Shown here one piece after another: positions 9,882 through 20,645 of a DNA stretch of 64,000 bases. The stretch lies in NCBI RefSeq assembly GCF_030867095.1, contig NC_081829.1, positions 50,775,036 to 50,839,035 on the forward strand, in the 5' to 3' direction. The number at the start of each line of letters is the position of its first letter. The stretch's first letter is position 1. The position numbers were made by a program, and so were the translations under genes. The notes below the pieces were generated by a model. That model was not told where the DNA came from. It worked only from the letters and a program-made list of their open reading frames with translations, and did not search any database. The stretch comes from Alligator mississippiensis (lineage: Eukaryota > Chordata > Crocodylia > Alligatoridae).

Positions 9882-10667
9882 CATCTTCCAGATCTTGGTG
9901 GTCCCCAAGCCATTCCTCAAGGCCACAGAGAGACTCAGTGCTGGCAATGCCCTCCTTAGCCAGGTGATCCCCATAGTGAAGGAGCTTGAGAATCAAATGT
10001 AGATGTTCTAGTGGATCAGTGTTCCTGGCTGGACCAAGCCACTTTCCTCAGAGGTGCAGGCACTGGTGAAACAGCTGAAGGAGGGCATCAAGAAACCTCT
10101 GGATCCATTATGGTCCAGTATGGTCCACGTGCTGGCAGGCATGTGCAACCTGAGGGTGAAGGGGAGTATCTGCAGCAGTGAAACCCTTGATCACTGGACA
10201 GAGGTGCTGGTGAGCAGAGGCAGGGGGATGTGGAAGATGGTTATCCACTTTCCCATGCCAGCACTCCAAGCTCCAGCCAATCTCCTCCATCACACATGCT
10301 GCCAATGTGGGCCAAGGGCATGTCTTCAATGTTGGGGTCGAGAGGAATCAGACCCCACGATCTGGCAGGTAGCATGGAGGCCTTGGTGGCTACCTAGCTC
10401 ACAAAAGACGTGGAGCCGCTGCACTACGACCCCTTGACCTATTGGGCAACCTGCAGCCAGGTGTGGCAGGATTTGGCCACTGTTGCCCGGGAACACCTGC
10501 CCCGTCCCCCAACCAGTATTCTGAGTGAGAGGGTGTTCAGCATTGCTTGTGATGTTGTGACACCCAACCTCATCTCCTTGGATCCTGGTTTGGTGGAGCA
10601 GCTGGTGTTCCTCAAGGTGAACCTTCCGATGCTGGGGTTCCCCAAACTCCACATGCAGATGGAATGA
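9882..10667 (+). pseudogene. hAT transposase, C-terminal part with hATC domain
   Basis: The continuation of the transposase after the solo LTR. The first frame gives a PKPFLKATERLSAGNALLSQ-like segment (about 9903-9965), which matches the usual position after the RWNS motif, then a TAG near 10000. Further frames supply WATCSQVWQDLATVAREHL (about 10443-10500) and the hATC dimerisation domain SERVFS...VEQLVFLKVNLP (10525-10635), ending at a stop at 10665-10667. Several frameshifts are needed to join these blocks, notably near 10050 and 10410. It is a broken gene. Confidence 0.82.
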
Positions 10668-10838
10668 GTGCCACCCTCTTCACTCCACACCTATTTCCTT
10701 TCTTTAGTTGCTTTACGAACCATTTAATGCCCACTTTCAGAGCCAGAGGTGGCGGTTTAGTTTATCACCAGCCAACAGGGGAAGAACATGTCCCTGCTGA
10801 GCTCCCGTGTCAGGAGGAATTCCTGATCTCCATGCCAT

Positions 10839-11648
10839 TGTCACAACCCAAGGGTGTGATTTTGTGTGTGTGTGCTTCGGCACTGCTAAATTATTTCCCG
10901 CCACGAGGAGCTTTCTTTGCAGGGTGCATTTCTCAGTTGCAAAGAGAAAACCCCTGTGCAAAGAAGTTCCAGCCACCCGCATGCAAATTTGTGTCCCACT
11001 GTTGGCCAGTTCTAAATTATTCCCATGTGGCGGCTAGCGATTGGCTTGCTAGCCGTATAAGAGGCTTGAGCGGTTTCCGCCCAAGTTGGAGAAGTCCAAG
11101 GAGAACCCCGCAAGAGAGGACTCCACAACCATCTGGAGGAGGAGGACTTCACGTCTCGTGAAGAGCTCTAAGCGCTGCAGAGCCTAACGGACCCAGCGTG
11201 TGCCTTAAGAAGGCTATAGGGGTCTGATCAACCTCTGGCCTCTCCCCATCACTGAACGATCCCTTGACGAACCCCTTCCCTGCGCGCAAGTTCCACGGAG
11301 CCTAGCAAACTTCGTGTGAGTGTATCTAGAGCTCTTCTCCGAGTTGTTTTCTTTGGTTGACACGACGGGCTCGCATTTTTAGAGCCTTCAACTGGATTGG
11401 GCTAGAGTTCACATGGAAGGAACTCTTGTCCGCTTTTCTTCTTTCCTATCTGTAACTGCAACTCAAGCAAGTTTTCCTTCCTGCACCGCGACCATCTACG
11501 GTGTAAGTAAAATAATCTTTAATCAACTGCTACGCGTCTGTGCCTAATTCTAGTCCGCCGGCCTGCATTCCCCGACCCGCATGCCAGGGCTGCTGGCCAC
11601 AGCCCGCCGCGCGCCCCCGAGGGCCTCGGACCGCTCCCGGCCCGTACA
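10839..11648 (+). mobile_element. solo LTR, 810 bp (family shared with 28920-29552)
   Basis: It begins TGTCACAACCCA and ends GGCCCGTACA, with an exact 5-bp target duplication GCCAT on both sides (10834-10838, 11649-11653). U3 contains an ATGCAAAT octamer (about 10980) and AGCCGTATAAGAGG as TATA box (about 11052); GTAAGTAAAATAATC lies in the 3' third. It resembles 28920-29552 across its length. No internal region remains. Confidence 0.88.
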
Positions 11649-12176
11649 GCCATGAGGTAGACAGGGGCTATGGGGAAGGAGGATGCCCCAGGTCCTGGAC
11701 ATTGCCAAAAACTGTGCCCTGCCAGGGTAGGGAGGCCTGGTGGGACTGCCAGTTGTGCGGCAGCCCCAGGAAATGCCAGGACCAGAAATCTCCCTGGTGA
11801 AAGGTGGGTAGGGGGTGCCTGATAACCTCTATCTACCCCATGAATGCACAGTCCTGTGTGGGAAAACCCCAGACCTGTAAGATCTTTGAGAGGCCTGAGG
11901 CTTACTGGATGTAGTGGAGTTGTGAAAGTGAGAACCAGTAGGTGGCTCAGATCTGACCTAAGGTACCCTTGACTGGTCCATGTTTGGGCAAAGACCCAAA
12001 AGGGAGGTTGAAGGGCCAGGGGCCCACTGTGAGGAATGCCCAGAGTAAGAGGCTTGGGACTCCTACTGGTTTGACGGCGGGACCAGGGCCTAAGGGGGAG
12101 CCAGAGGTCCCAGAGAGGGGCCACAGCTGGAGGGGGATGAAGGATGCAATCTGCAAGGTATGGGCTGCAATGTAGG

Positions 12177-13138
12177 TGTGGCAGGACACTGTTTGTGCCT
12201 GCCACTTCAAGGGCCAGAAGGCAGCAGCCGGCAGGTGCCTGGTTATGGCAGCCATTTTAGATTCAGGGCTGCCCATATAAACAAGGCAGTTCTGATGCTG
12301 GGGGACCAGGCAACAACATCACCTGGTTGGAGGGCTGCTGATATCATCTGGAGGTAAGGGAGGAGCTATAGGGGAAGGATAGGAGGCTTCTGGTCCTGGG
12401 CATGTCTTAAAACTGCACCCTGTTGGAAGTGGGTGGCCTGATGGGGCTCTCAGTGGTGTGGGAGGCCCCAGGAAATGCCAGGCCAGCTACCACACCAGTG
12501 AAAGGCGGGTCAGGATGCCTTAACCCCTAGCCCCCACAACCGGGTGGGTTATCCCTAATTTGGAGGGCCCAGAGGGTGGACCCTTGGAGAGAGAAAAAGG
12601 GTCATAGACTCAAGGCCTGTCTGAGCTCCCCCTGACTGGCCCATGCTGGGGCCAGGACCGGAAGGGTCGAAAGGCTGGGAGGCCCACTGCAAGGAATGTC
12701 CAAGAGCTGAGGACCTGGGGTTCCAACTGGCCTGGAGGTGGGCCAGGGCTAGGGAGCCGAATGTCCTGGTGGGGGGGATCACACCTGAAGGGGGATCAGT
12801 TCAGGGAGCTATGTTGCCCGGTATGATGGTAGAAGAGTCTGCCTGAGGGGAAGGAAACCAGGTGGGGTTCAATAGTAGGATTCTGGGGCCCAGTGTGGGG
12901 GCTGGTGACGATGAGAACTATAGATGCCATCAGCGAGGCTTGGGCTGTGGTGTAGGGAAGGAATGGAGCTGCAGGTAGTGCCCCCTGGCATCAGGGCAGT
13001 AAATGGGCAGCCTCCCACTTAATTAACATCCATTAATTAATTATAACTACAAGGCGTGGTGGGAGAGAATGTGGGCAGTTATCCCAGGAACAGGTGGGCG
13101 GGTCACAGAGATCAGCCCCGAACATGACCCCTGTTACA
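12177..13138 (+). mobile_element. solo LTR, 962 bp, inserted in LTR A of the same family
   Basis: It begins TGTGGCAGGACAC and ends CCCCTGTTACA. GTAGG occurs directly before (12172-12176) and after (13139-13143). CCCATATAAACAAGG (about 12270) is the TATA region. It is similar to 40339-41405 from end to end and to the LTR it interrupts, so one family inserted into itself. Confidence 0.88.
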
Positions 13139-13365
13139 GTAGGGTAGGTATGGAGCTGCAGAATGGATGTCTGCCCTAGACATCTGGGGCCTAATTGGGC
13201 AGCCTCCTGCCTGGGTAACATCTGAATCAGTTTTCCATCAAGGTATGGCAGGTGACAGAGGGGCAGGCAGTTGGCCCAGAAACAGGTGGGTGGGCCGAGA
13301 TCTAACTGGCACCGGGAAGGCTCCCTGTTACAGGCTACCATCCCTGCTACATTCATCCTGCTCTG

Positions 13366-13381
13366 CCTTAACACACACAAG
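13366..13381 (+). repeat. 16-bp target duplication of Penelope-like element (left)
   Basis: CCTTAACACACACAAG here matches CCTTAACACATACAAG at 14655-14670, 15 of 16 bases. Confidence 0.8.
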
Positions 13382-13689
13382 GCATACAAGGTTCTTTGGG
13401 TCAATCTGTTATCTTTTATTAGACCAACTTAATAGTTGGAGAAATATATCTTAGCAAATTTTTGGATTTAAAAAATCCTTCATCAGGCTGGGAAGCATCT
13501 GCATTTGGTGTGGGTGTGCTCTTCCTGGATGGAATGAATAGTAAAGAAGCCAGACTGGGCTGCATTCAAGAAAGCCAGTCAGTGAAAATGTAAATTGGGG
13601 CATCAGGGTGTGCCTGGGTGCAGACAGGCTGGGAGGGGGATGGCGGAAGGGGGATGTAGCAGGTAAAAGTGGAGAGGTACCTGGGGAGT

Positions 13690-14224
13690 TAGGCAGGTTA
13701 TAATGTGTCATAAATCCAATGTCTATACTGAGTTCATGATTTTTTATATCCAGTAGATCTATGAAGTGAAGTTTGTAGACTTGTCTACAAAAGGTGTTTT
13801 GTAAATTCCTTTAGAGGATCAGGGCTGAGAGACTGGAAAGAAAGTGTTGCTTTTTTTTTTGTGAGAAATGTGCCCCAATGGTAATTGGGTGTTCTTGTCT
13901 TTAATAGATGTCCTGTGTGCATTCATTATGGTGCACAGTTGTTCTTTTGTCTCTCCTATGTATTTTCCATCAGGGCATTTGGTGCACTGGATGAACTATA
14001 ATGTTTCTGGAGGTGTAGCTGTAAGATCCAGGAATGGTGATAGTTCTGTTGTAGCATGTAGTAATTGTGGGGGTACTGGAGATATGTTGGCAGGTTTTGC
14101 ATTTCTTGTCATGGCATGGTCTGGATCCATTTGGTGTGTTTTGGGCTGTAGGAAGTTTGCTTCTGGTCATGATGTTAGCGAGGTTCAGTGCTTGTTTGAA
14201 TTTATAAAACACTTCTCACAGACA
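13690..14224 (-). pseudogene. Penelope-like GIY-YIG endonuclease domain
   Basis: On the minus strand a zinc-ligand segment CHDKKCKTCQHI (about 14080-14130) precedes a strand-rich stretch and a GKYIGET motif (about 13950-13968), the GIY-YIG core as found in Penelope-like elements, followed by MNAHR (about 13920). A frame change lies between the cysteine segment and the GIY-YIG motif, near HQMP (13970). The reading continues toward a conserved end (ELSIDIGFMTHYNLP, about 13695-13735). The domain nicks target DNA to prime reverse transcription. No RT domain is present upstream. Confidence 0.8.
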
Positions 14225-14654
14225 AGCCTATGAACTTCACGTCATCAACCTCCTCGATACAAAATCTCATGGACTCAGTATAGACAATGGAGTTATGACA
14301 CACTATAACCTGCCTGATGGCTGACTCCCCAGGTACCTCTCCACTTTTACCTGCTACATCCCCCTCTGCCCTCCCCCAAGCTATCTCTCACCCCCTGATG
14401 CCCTAATTTACATTTTCACTGACTGGCTTTCTTGCCTGCAGCCCAGCCTCTGGCTTCTTTACTATTCATTCCATCCAGGAAGAGCACACACATCAACTGC
14501 AGGTGCTTCCTCAGCCTCATCAAGCGTATTCAAACCTGAAACTTGCTAACACATATTTCTCCAGCTATTCAGTTGGTCTAATAAAAGATATCAGATTGAC
14601 CCAAAGAACCTCGTCTGCCTACGTCCTTAGACCAACATGGCTACAACCTACACC
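14225..14654 (+). repeat. inverted arm of the Penelope-like element
   Basis: On the plus strand it repeats the ORF end (LSIDNGVMTHYNLP-like) and the 3' region found on the minus strand at 13382-13775. The two arms, about 400 bp each, could fold into a hairpin with a 450-bp loop. Confidence 0.8.
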
Positions 14655-14670
14655 CCTTAACACATACAAG
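14655..14670 (+). repeat. 16-bp target duplication of Penelope-like element (right)
   Basis: Pairs with 13366-13381 with one mismatch. Confidence 0.8.
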
Positions 14671-14954
14671 TGATACGAGTTTTGCTTTCAGCAGTTTGAG
14701 GGGCACTTCCACAGAAACCCCTAAACCTAGCTCCTTGAACCTCAGCTGGCTTCATGCCCTCAGAAGGGGCTACCATCCTTGCTGTTTTCATCCAAATCAG
14801 CAAAAAAATGACAAAGGTATTTTAGCCATTCCCCATTATAGACTATGGCTGAATTGAACAGGGACAGTGACTTGATCACCAAATTGAATCACTGTCCTTC
14901 CGAATCGGCCGAATCTAAATCCAAATTGAACACTTGCCACTTTGCACAGGCCTA

Positions 14955-14962
14955 CAACTTAT
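14955..14962 (+). repeat. 8-bp target duplication, right side of hAT element
   Basis: CAACTTAT, identical to 1896-1903, directly after the hAT terminus CACAGGCCTA. Confidence 0.92.
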
Positions 14963-17707
14963 ACATAACTCTCTTAAAGGTATCTACATAAAACTCACAT
15001 GGGCAGTACCATACCAAAGGGAACAGGGATGTGGTCCTGCCTTTTTCCTGCTCCCATTAGTTAGCATAACTACATGGGTGTGGAAAGAAGCATGTGTAGC
15101 TTCAGTTATTTTAACCTATTTATCCTAGTTTCTATAGGGTATAATTTCACCAGTAGGCCAGATTCTCATGTAGTTAAATTAGTACACCTCATTAAGTAAA
15201 TGTTATGTTTTCTTTGCTGCCTGATTGTCTCCCTGGTAACTTTTCTCCAGTATGTCCTACCAGTAGTTCCTTTTGCAACCTGAAGGCCCATTCTTTATTC
15301 ATTATTCTTTCTATAAGGAGAATCAAAGAATTAATTCTCTGGAAGATGACATTCTGAATTGTTTTTAAAAATATTGCTTTCCCCAACTGTACCAGATTTT
15401 ACATAGGGATTTCCACTTAGACACTTTAGAGACCATAGAAAATAAATGACAGATAGAAAGCCACTCTTTCATGCTGTGGTAATGTCATGTTATAGAGTGC
15501 CAGCTGCTGATAATATCCAAGGGTCAAAAGCTGTGGACCACTTTCAGTTTTTCATCAAATGGAGCAGTTGTAGCTCAAATTATGATTCATTTTTTCTTGT
15601 GAAGTGCTGGTGTCAATAACCTTTCCTTGAACTTTACTTTTTTCCTCCTTAATTTGATAGTTTTCTTTATCTTGTTTGTATCATATTCAATACACTATGT
15701 TTTCATCAAGTGCTTGCCTAAATGAATTAAATTTCTTAAGGTGATAAGCTTGTTGACATAAAAGCCTACCAATGCATGAAATCAACTGTAATTTTTGTTG
15801 GCTCAAGAGGTCAAAAATTATTTAGTGTGTTGCATCTTTAAGAAACAAAGACCCTGAGTAGAAGCCTCTCTTAATAGTCAAGGGTAGCAACCATTGCAAA
15901 TGGCCTTTCTTATTGTGGCTGTGCATCTATCATGATGAACAGCTGAAATTAAACCCTTGTCCACTTGTCTTAAATGCTTCAATAGAATCTATACACTGGG
16001 TGCTTTTTATGGCACAAGCTCAGTTCTGTAATTTCCTGAACTCTGTATCTTTAAATGATTTTTTTTTTGCTTCGTTTCAGCTTGTGTCCTTCAGAGACTT
16101 CAAATTAAAGGGTCATTTCAAATAATTATCGATGTGCATCTAAGTATATAGGATGCTGTCCTGATTTTTTTTTTACCTAATGTTTGTTTGGGCAGTTTTC
16201 ACATTATTTATTTATTAACCCTGGGATTAGCCCTGAAGTCTTTTTGCATGAAGTTATTAGCTGTGAGTGAAAGTCTGACTTTCTTCTATTGGTTCCAAAG
16301 CATTGAGGTATTCTCCATGCATGTGGAATAGGACGGTAAAATGTGCTGCCAAAAATTAACCAATGCTAATAAAACATGAAAGGATTTGACATAATTACAT
16401 CACTTTTAAGTTGCCTAGAAACCTGAGAACCCTTTCTATGATCATTCTTTTATCAAGAGTGACAGAGATGAGACTTCAGGAATGGCTGTACTTTGGTTTT
16501 TCTACTTGTGACACACTGCAGAAATTTACCACAGAAGGCAATGCCTTTTCTGATAACCTTCTTGTGCATGGAAATATCTTTTTATAATGTGACTGCTGCA
16601 ACATGAGACATAGGTCTTCCAGCATAATGTTTGGAGTCAGCTTTCCAATAGATATCCAATTAAAGCATGGCTTCAAACCCAACTTGGGAGTCTTGGCTCT
16701 ATTATTTTTTCTCTCCACTGTAAGTACAGTATGCTTATAGTAGGCTCCCAGAAGAGCCTATAAAGAGCCTTCAGAAGCGTCTTCTATGTCAGATGAATCT
16801 ATCTTCCCCACTTTGTCTGGGTGGCTATTTAGAAACTGTTTTCTAGGCCCATCTATGGTTTGTTTTCTCAGAGCTGGGCTTATTTAATAATCATTCGTTG
16901 CTCAAGCAACCATCCCAATTAAGTCAATAGCTGAGTTACGGATTAAAGGATTGAGCCTAAATTTATAATTTAAGAGGAAATAACCCTATGTAATATACTT
17001 GTATGCCAGGAGGTCTCACGGCAGAGCAGATGATCTTTACTAAAAGAGTGCGTATATGACAACAACTTCCTTTATGTAGTGTTGTTACGCAGTTTCATGA
17101 AGAAGAAAGAAGAAGCTCAACCTATTGCAAAGGCTGTACTTAAGGGCCTATACATCACTTAAAACCTGGGCCCAAATCCAGGACAACAGCAGAGTATGTG
17201 GGTACTGTGAAATGCACAAACCTCTTTGTAGGTTTGTGACAATTCTAAGATTATCGTTAGCTCCCATGGCTCCAGTGCCCTTTGCTATTGTTTTGTACTT
17301 GCTTTCCCTCTTCTGTGTAGTGTTCCCCAGTATCCTTGTTCCTAGAATTATTAGTTAGGTGTTTTCTTTGTTTGTTTATTTTAAAAGAACCGTCCCCACA
17401 ACTCCTTCAGGTAGGACCATCCTTCCTGTACATAAGCCTCCCTTGCTCTGAGGACCCAACCCCTGGAGTAGTGGGGTGCTGTGTTTTGACAGGGTACTGG
17501 ACTTTTCCCTCCAATCTCTCTGGCATTGTCCAGTACACAAGAGCAACTTTCTATAATTCTCAGCTGCAAGAAGAGAGCAAGGATGTATATTTGGAACTAT
17601 TTTCTGCCACTATATTAAATTGGTGCTACCTCTTCATAACCAGAGGAGCGCTCGGAGTCGAATCTACACATTCTCTGTGGTAGGAGTTAACATTATATTA
17701 GCTAAAG
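14963..17707. other. unassigned AT-rich DNA
   Basis: I see no gene, clear repeat or conserved motif here. Short open frames exist on both strands but show no domain or codon signature. Confidence 0.5.
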
Positions 17708-18029
17708 CAGAGCTTCCCAAAGTTTTTGTCATGGCCCAGCAAACTGTGGCTCAGAAGTGGCTGCGCCCCAGCAAACCATGTCCATGGCCTGGGAATTTCT
17801 GGCCGGAAGACAGGTAAGGATACTCCCACTCCCCAGGCTGGGAGGTGTGCCAAACCCTGCGCTGCTACAGGCACTGCAGAAGGAGCTGTGGCCTCTCCGC
17901 CTGGCTCTGCGGGGCTGCGCTTTGCCAGTCTGTGGCCACTTCCAGTCCGGCAGCCAACTGTGCCATGGACTGGGAGCCAACCCACCATGGCCTGGCACCG
18001 GGCCATGGCCCAGGGATTGAGAATCCCTG
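17708..18029. mobile_element. short non-autonomous hAT-like element
   Basis: The left end CAGAGCTTCCCAAAG and the reverse complement of the right end CAGGGATTCTCAATC share 10 of 15 bases and have the CAGNGNTTCTCAA form of Charlie-type hAT ends. The interior is GC-rich (TGGCCCAGCAAACTGTGGCTC and similar) in an AT-rich setting. The flanking 8-mers AGCTAAAG and ACCTACGT agree at only 4 of 8 positions, so the target duplication is eroded or absent. Confidence 0.6.
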
Positions 18030-18659
18030 ACCTACGTTATACTACAATGATTGTGTTATGAAGGCACAAAATGCAGTAATGAGGTTAGTTATCCCATTGA
18101 TACTGAGGTGTGAACAAGGCAGCATATTTGCCCTTATTCTATGCACAGTTGAGCATTTACACTGCTCTGGTATGGCAAAAAACTTGAAAGTGGTTCAAGA
18201 ACTCATTAGGCTGCTAAAGCTGTGTAAAGGAGATATTGATAATATCTCTAAGAATCAGCTTACTGTATTTACTCTATTAAAGAGGGCTCACTGACTATGT
18301 GCCACACAGTATAAGAGGATTTGGTTACCCCCTTGCCACCCTGCTAAGATCCTGGATGCCAGTGAGCTCTCTGAGCTCACTACCATGTCTGAGTCCATGA
18401 ATTCATAGAGTTCATGTACCAAAAATTCACTGTCTGGTCAGCACGGGGTCTTACTGGAACCCCTGCTTGCACACAGCTCTGAAGTCTATGGGGTGAGCTC
18501 TGCTACTGTTCATTCTTTCTGTTTCCTTCTTTTGCCCTGTCCCACCACCCAAATTCATTAGGGGAAGAGAACAGAGGGGATGAGTGTCAGGGGCTTTGTC
18601 ACTGCTGCCACTTATCTCCTCTTCTCCCCTGCTGCTGAATCGAGCAGGAGAGTGGCGAT
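18030..18659. other. unassigned DNA
   Basis: No recognisable gene or repeat. A short TGAGCTCTCTGAGCTCA self-complementary stretch lies at about 18364-18380. Confidence 0.4.
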
Positions 18660-19211
18660 TGTTACCAGATTTGCCCATTACTTTGTGGTGTGCTCATTTA
18701 TTAGGGATACGTTTCTAGGGTCTTGGTAATTTTATCAATGTGCTGCTTGTGTTACTTGTGTTTCTATACAGAGCTGTATATATCCCTTCTGCAAGTCCTC
18801 ACCCCCAGTGGAGCTATCTTGCAGGACTCAGTTTCAATGGGGCTGGGTTCCTCCAGTCACCAAATCAGTCATACACACACAAACACACACAGAATAACGT
18901 GACATGCCTGGCCTGGCTGGGTTGATCAGCATGGACAAGCTGATACCCTCATATGCCAAGAATCAGTTCATCAGAGCAACAATAAACTGCAGTCAGACAC
19001 AAGCACACAGGTAAACAGAATCCCTCTGAATCCAGCTGGGTGTCTAGCTGACACCCTCATGGGCCAGCATTCAGTTTATAAGGGCACGTCTGAGTCAAAC
19101 TGGGTCAATCAGCCTGTACAAGCTGATCCCCTTATGTGTTTCAAACTCAGCACATCCCAATCTTTGTTCTCTAAATGAGCACACCCCAAAGTATTGGGAA
19201 ATCTGGTAACA
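18660..19211 (+). mobile_element. 552-bp element with ~45-bp terminal inverted repeats, copy 1
   Basis: The left end TGTTACCAGATTTGCCCATT and the right end GGGAAATCTGGTAACA are inverted versions of each other; the similarity continues through TTTGGGGTGTGCTCATTTA for about 45 bp. A second, oppositely oriented copy lies at 30325-30850. No coding capacity is present. The class is not certain: TG...CA ends would fit an LTR, long TIRs fit a DNA transposon, and I find no convincing target duplication. Confidence 0.7.
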
Positions 19212-19580
19212 GGGTGCAGAGAGCAGGCAGAAGCAGTGCTCCCCATTCCGGGTTTTGAAGCTGTGTGGAAGCAGAAGCTCTGGGAAGACCTTGTATTGGC
19301 CTCCCGGCTGAACTCGTATAGCCCATGGCTCATGTGGAGCTCACAGCAGGATTTGTGTTAACATACTGCTGAGCAAAGAGAGCGCACTGTGCATTTGGTG
19401 TACAGCTGAAGTGGGGTGAGGCCATGCTGCTGCACCCCCTCTGGATCCACCCTTGCATGATAGTGAGCATGGCTAGGGATTACCTTCTCAGTTTCAATCA
19501 AAAGCTGCCAAACACTGCTAATTTTAATAATGGGAATAAAGATATAACAAAACAAACAACCCCCCGCCCCATTCATTTTC
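19212..19580. other. unassigned DNA
   Basis: No gene or repeat recognised. Confidence 0.4.
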
Positions 19581-20645
19581 TCATAGATTTCATAGGCATT
19601 AGGGCTGGGAGGGATCTTGTCAGATCATTGGCTCCAGCCCCGTGCCCAATGGACAGGAAGTCAGCTGGCATCAGATCACTCCAGAAGATTAGCATCCAAG
19701 CATTTCTTAAAGGTATCCAGAGTAGGTGCTTGCACCTCTTCTGGGGGGGAGTCTATTCCAGACTTTGGAGACTTGGATGGTAAAGAAGTTTTTCCTTATG
19801 TCTGGTCTAAAATGGTCTTCCAGCAGTTTGTGACTATTAAACCTTGTTTTCCCTTGGGGTGCCTTGGTGAACAGATGTTCTCCCAGTTCCTGATGCACAC
19901 CCCTTATATACTTGTAGGCTGCCACCATGTCACCCCTGAGCCTTCTCTTCTCCTGGCTGAAGAGTCCCACGCTTCTCAGCCTCTCCTCATAAGGCCTGCT
20001 CTCTTGACCTCTAATCATGCGTGTGGCTCTCTTCTGGACTCTCTCAAGCTTCCCCACGTCCTTTGGAAAGTGTGGAGCCCAGAATTGGATGCAGTACTCC
20101 AGCTGCAACCTCACCAAGGCCGAGGAAAGTGGGAGGATGACTTTTTGAATCTTTCTTGAGATTCATCGGTAGATGCAAGCTTAAGTTTTATTTGCTTTGC
20201 CAGCAGTAGCATTCATTGTATTGATGGCTCATGTTCATCTTGTGGTCAATCTTGACCCCAAGTCTCTTTTGATTGTGGTGCTAGTAAGTGTAGCACTGCT
20301 GAGCCTATAAGTAAGATGTGGGTTTTTTTCTCTGGAGCTGGAGCACCTTGCATTTCTCCGTGTTGAATGTCATCAGGTTTTGAACTGCCCACCCTGAGAG
20401 CTTGTCCAGGTTAGCCTGTATTACCAACATATCCTCTAGAGTGACCACCATAACTTGGTGTCATCTGCAAACTTAGGCAGTCAGCTTCTGACACCTGAAT
20501 CCAGATCATTTATGAATATGTTAAAGAGTACTGGTCTGAGTACTGAGCCATGGGTGACACCACTGGTCACTATGTGCCATGTTGAATCAGTTCCATCAAC
20601 TATCCCCCTCTGGGTCTGACCAATTCTCAAAATTGCTTATATCTT
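19581..20645 (-). mobile_element. CR1 LINE, 5'-truncated
   Basis: The minus strand ends in the CR1 tail (TCATAGATTTCATAG on the plus strand, 19580) preceded by the conserved 3' UTR. Inside is the C-terminal part of ORF2 from about the WLxNWLxGRTQRV region (about 20600) to the C-terminus; the part from 20117 to 19707 remains open (RLQLEYCIQFWAP, RVQKRATRMIRGQ, YEERLRSVGLFS). The fragment further upstream has frameshifts. It is close in sequence to the full copy at 4531-9092. Confidence 0.9.

Larger units (their letters stand above)
10727..13332 (+). mobile_element. solo LTR (outer, 'LTR A') carrying two other solo LTRs
   Basis: Segments 10727-10838, 11654-12171 and 13144-13332 together align with the solo LTR at 12177-13138 and the one at 40339-41405 over their whole length. 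The end CTCCCTGTTACA at 13332 matches the CCTGTTACA/CCTGTCACA ends of those copies. Two insertions interrupt it (10839-11648 and 12177-13138). The 5' boundary is blurred: the best match starts near 10727 (TGCCCACTTTCAGAGCC) and I could not find a matching target duplication for the outer copy, so its first bases may be deleted. Confidence 0.7.
13382..14654 (-). mobile_element. Penelope-like element fragment with inverted arms
   Basis: A GIY-YIG endonuclease reading on the minus strand (13776-14224) is flanked by two copies of the ORF end plus 3' region in opposite orientation: 13382-13775 (belongs to the minus-strand unit) and 14225-14654 (plus-strand sense). Both arms end in the motif TTCTTTGGGTCAATCTG followed inward by TCTTTTATTAGACCAAC. 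The whole is enclosed by a 16-bp near-perfect direct repeat. Inverted partial copies are a known outcome for Penelope-like elements. The reverse transcriptase part is missing, so this is a 5'-truncated insertion. Confidence 0.83.
1904..14954 (+). mobile_element. hAT DNA transposon with nested insertions
   Basis: The left end begins CAGGGCTGTGTGAAG and the reverse complement of the right end begins TAGGCCTGTGCAAAG, a typical hAT terminal inverted repeat. Both ends carry a subterminal ATTCGGC motif. An exact 8-bp target duplication flanks the pair. Inside, on the plus strand, are a BED zinc finger, hAT catalytic-domain motifs and the hATC dimerisation domain. Removing the later insertions (4047-9876 plus one target copy, about 10727-13332, 13382-14654 plus one target copy) leaves about 3.3 kb, a normal size for an autonomous hAT. 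The transposase has stops and frameshifts besides the insertions, so the element is dead. Confidence 0.92.

Noticed and set aside
11519..12205. 228-codon minus-strand frame
   Set aside because: It lies in solo LTR sequence of two families and has no recognisable domain.
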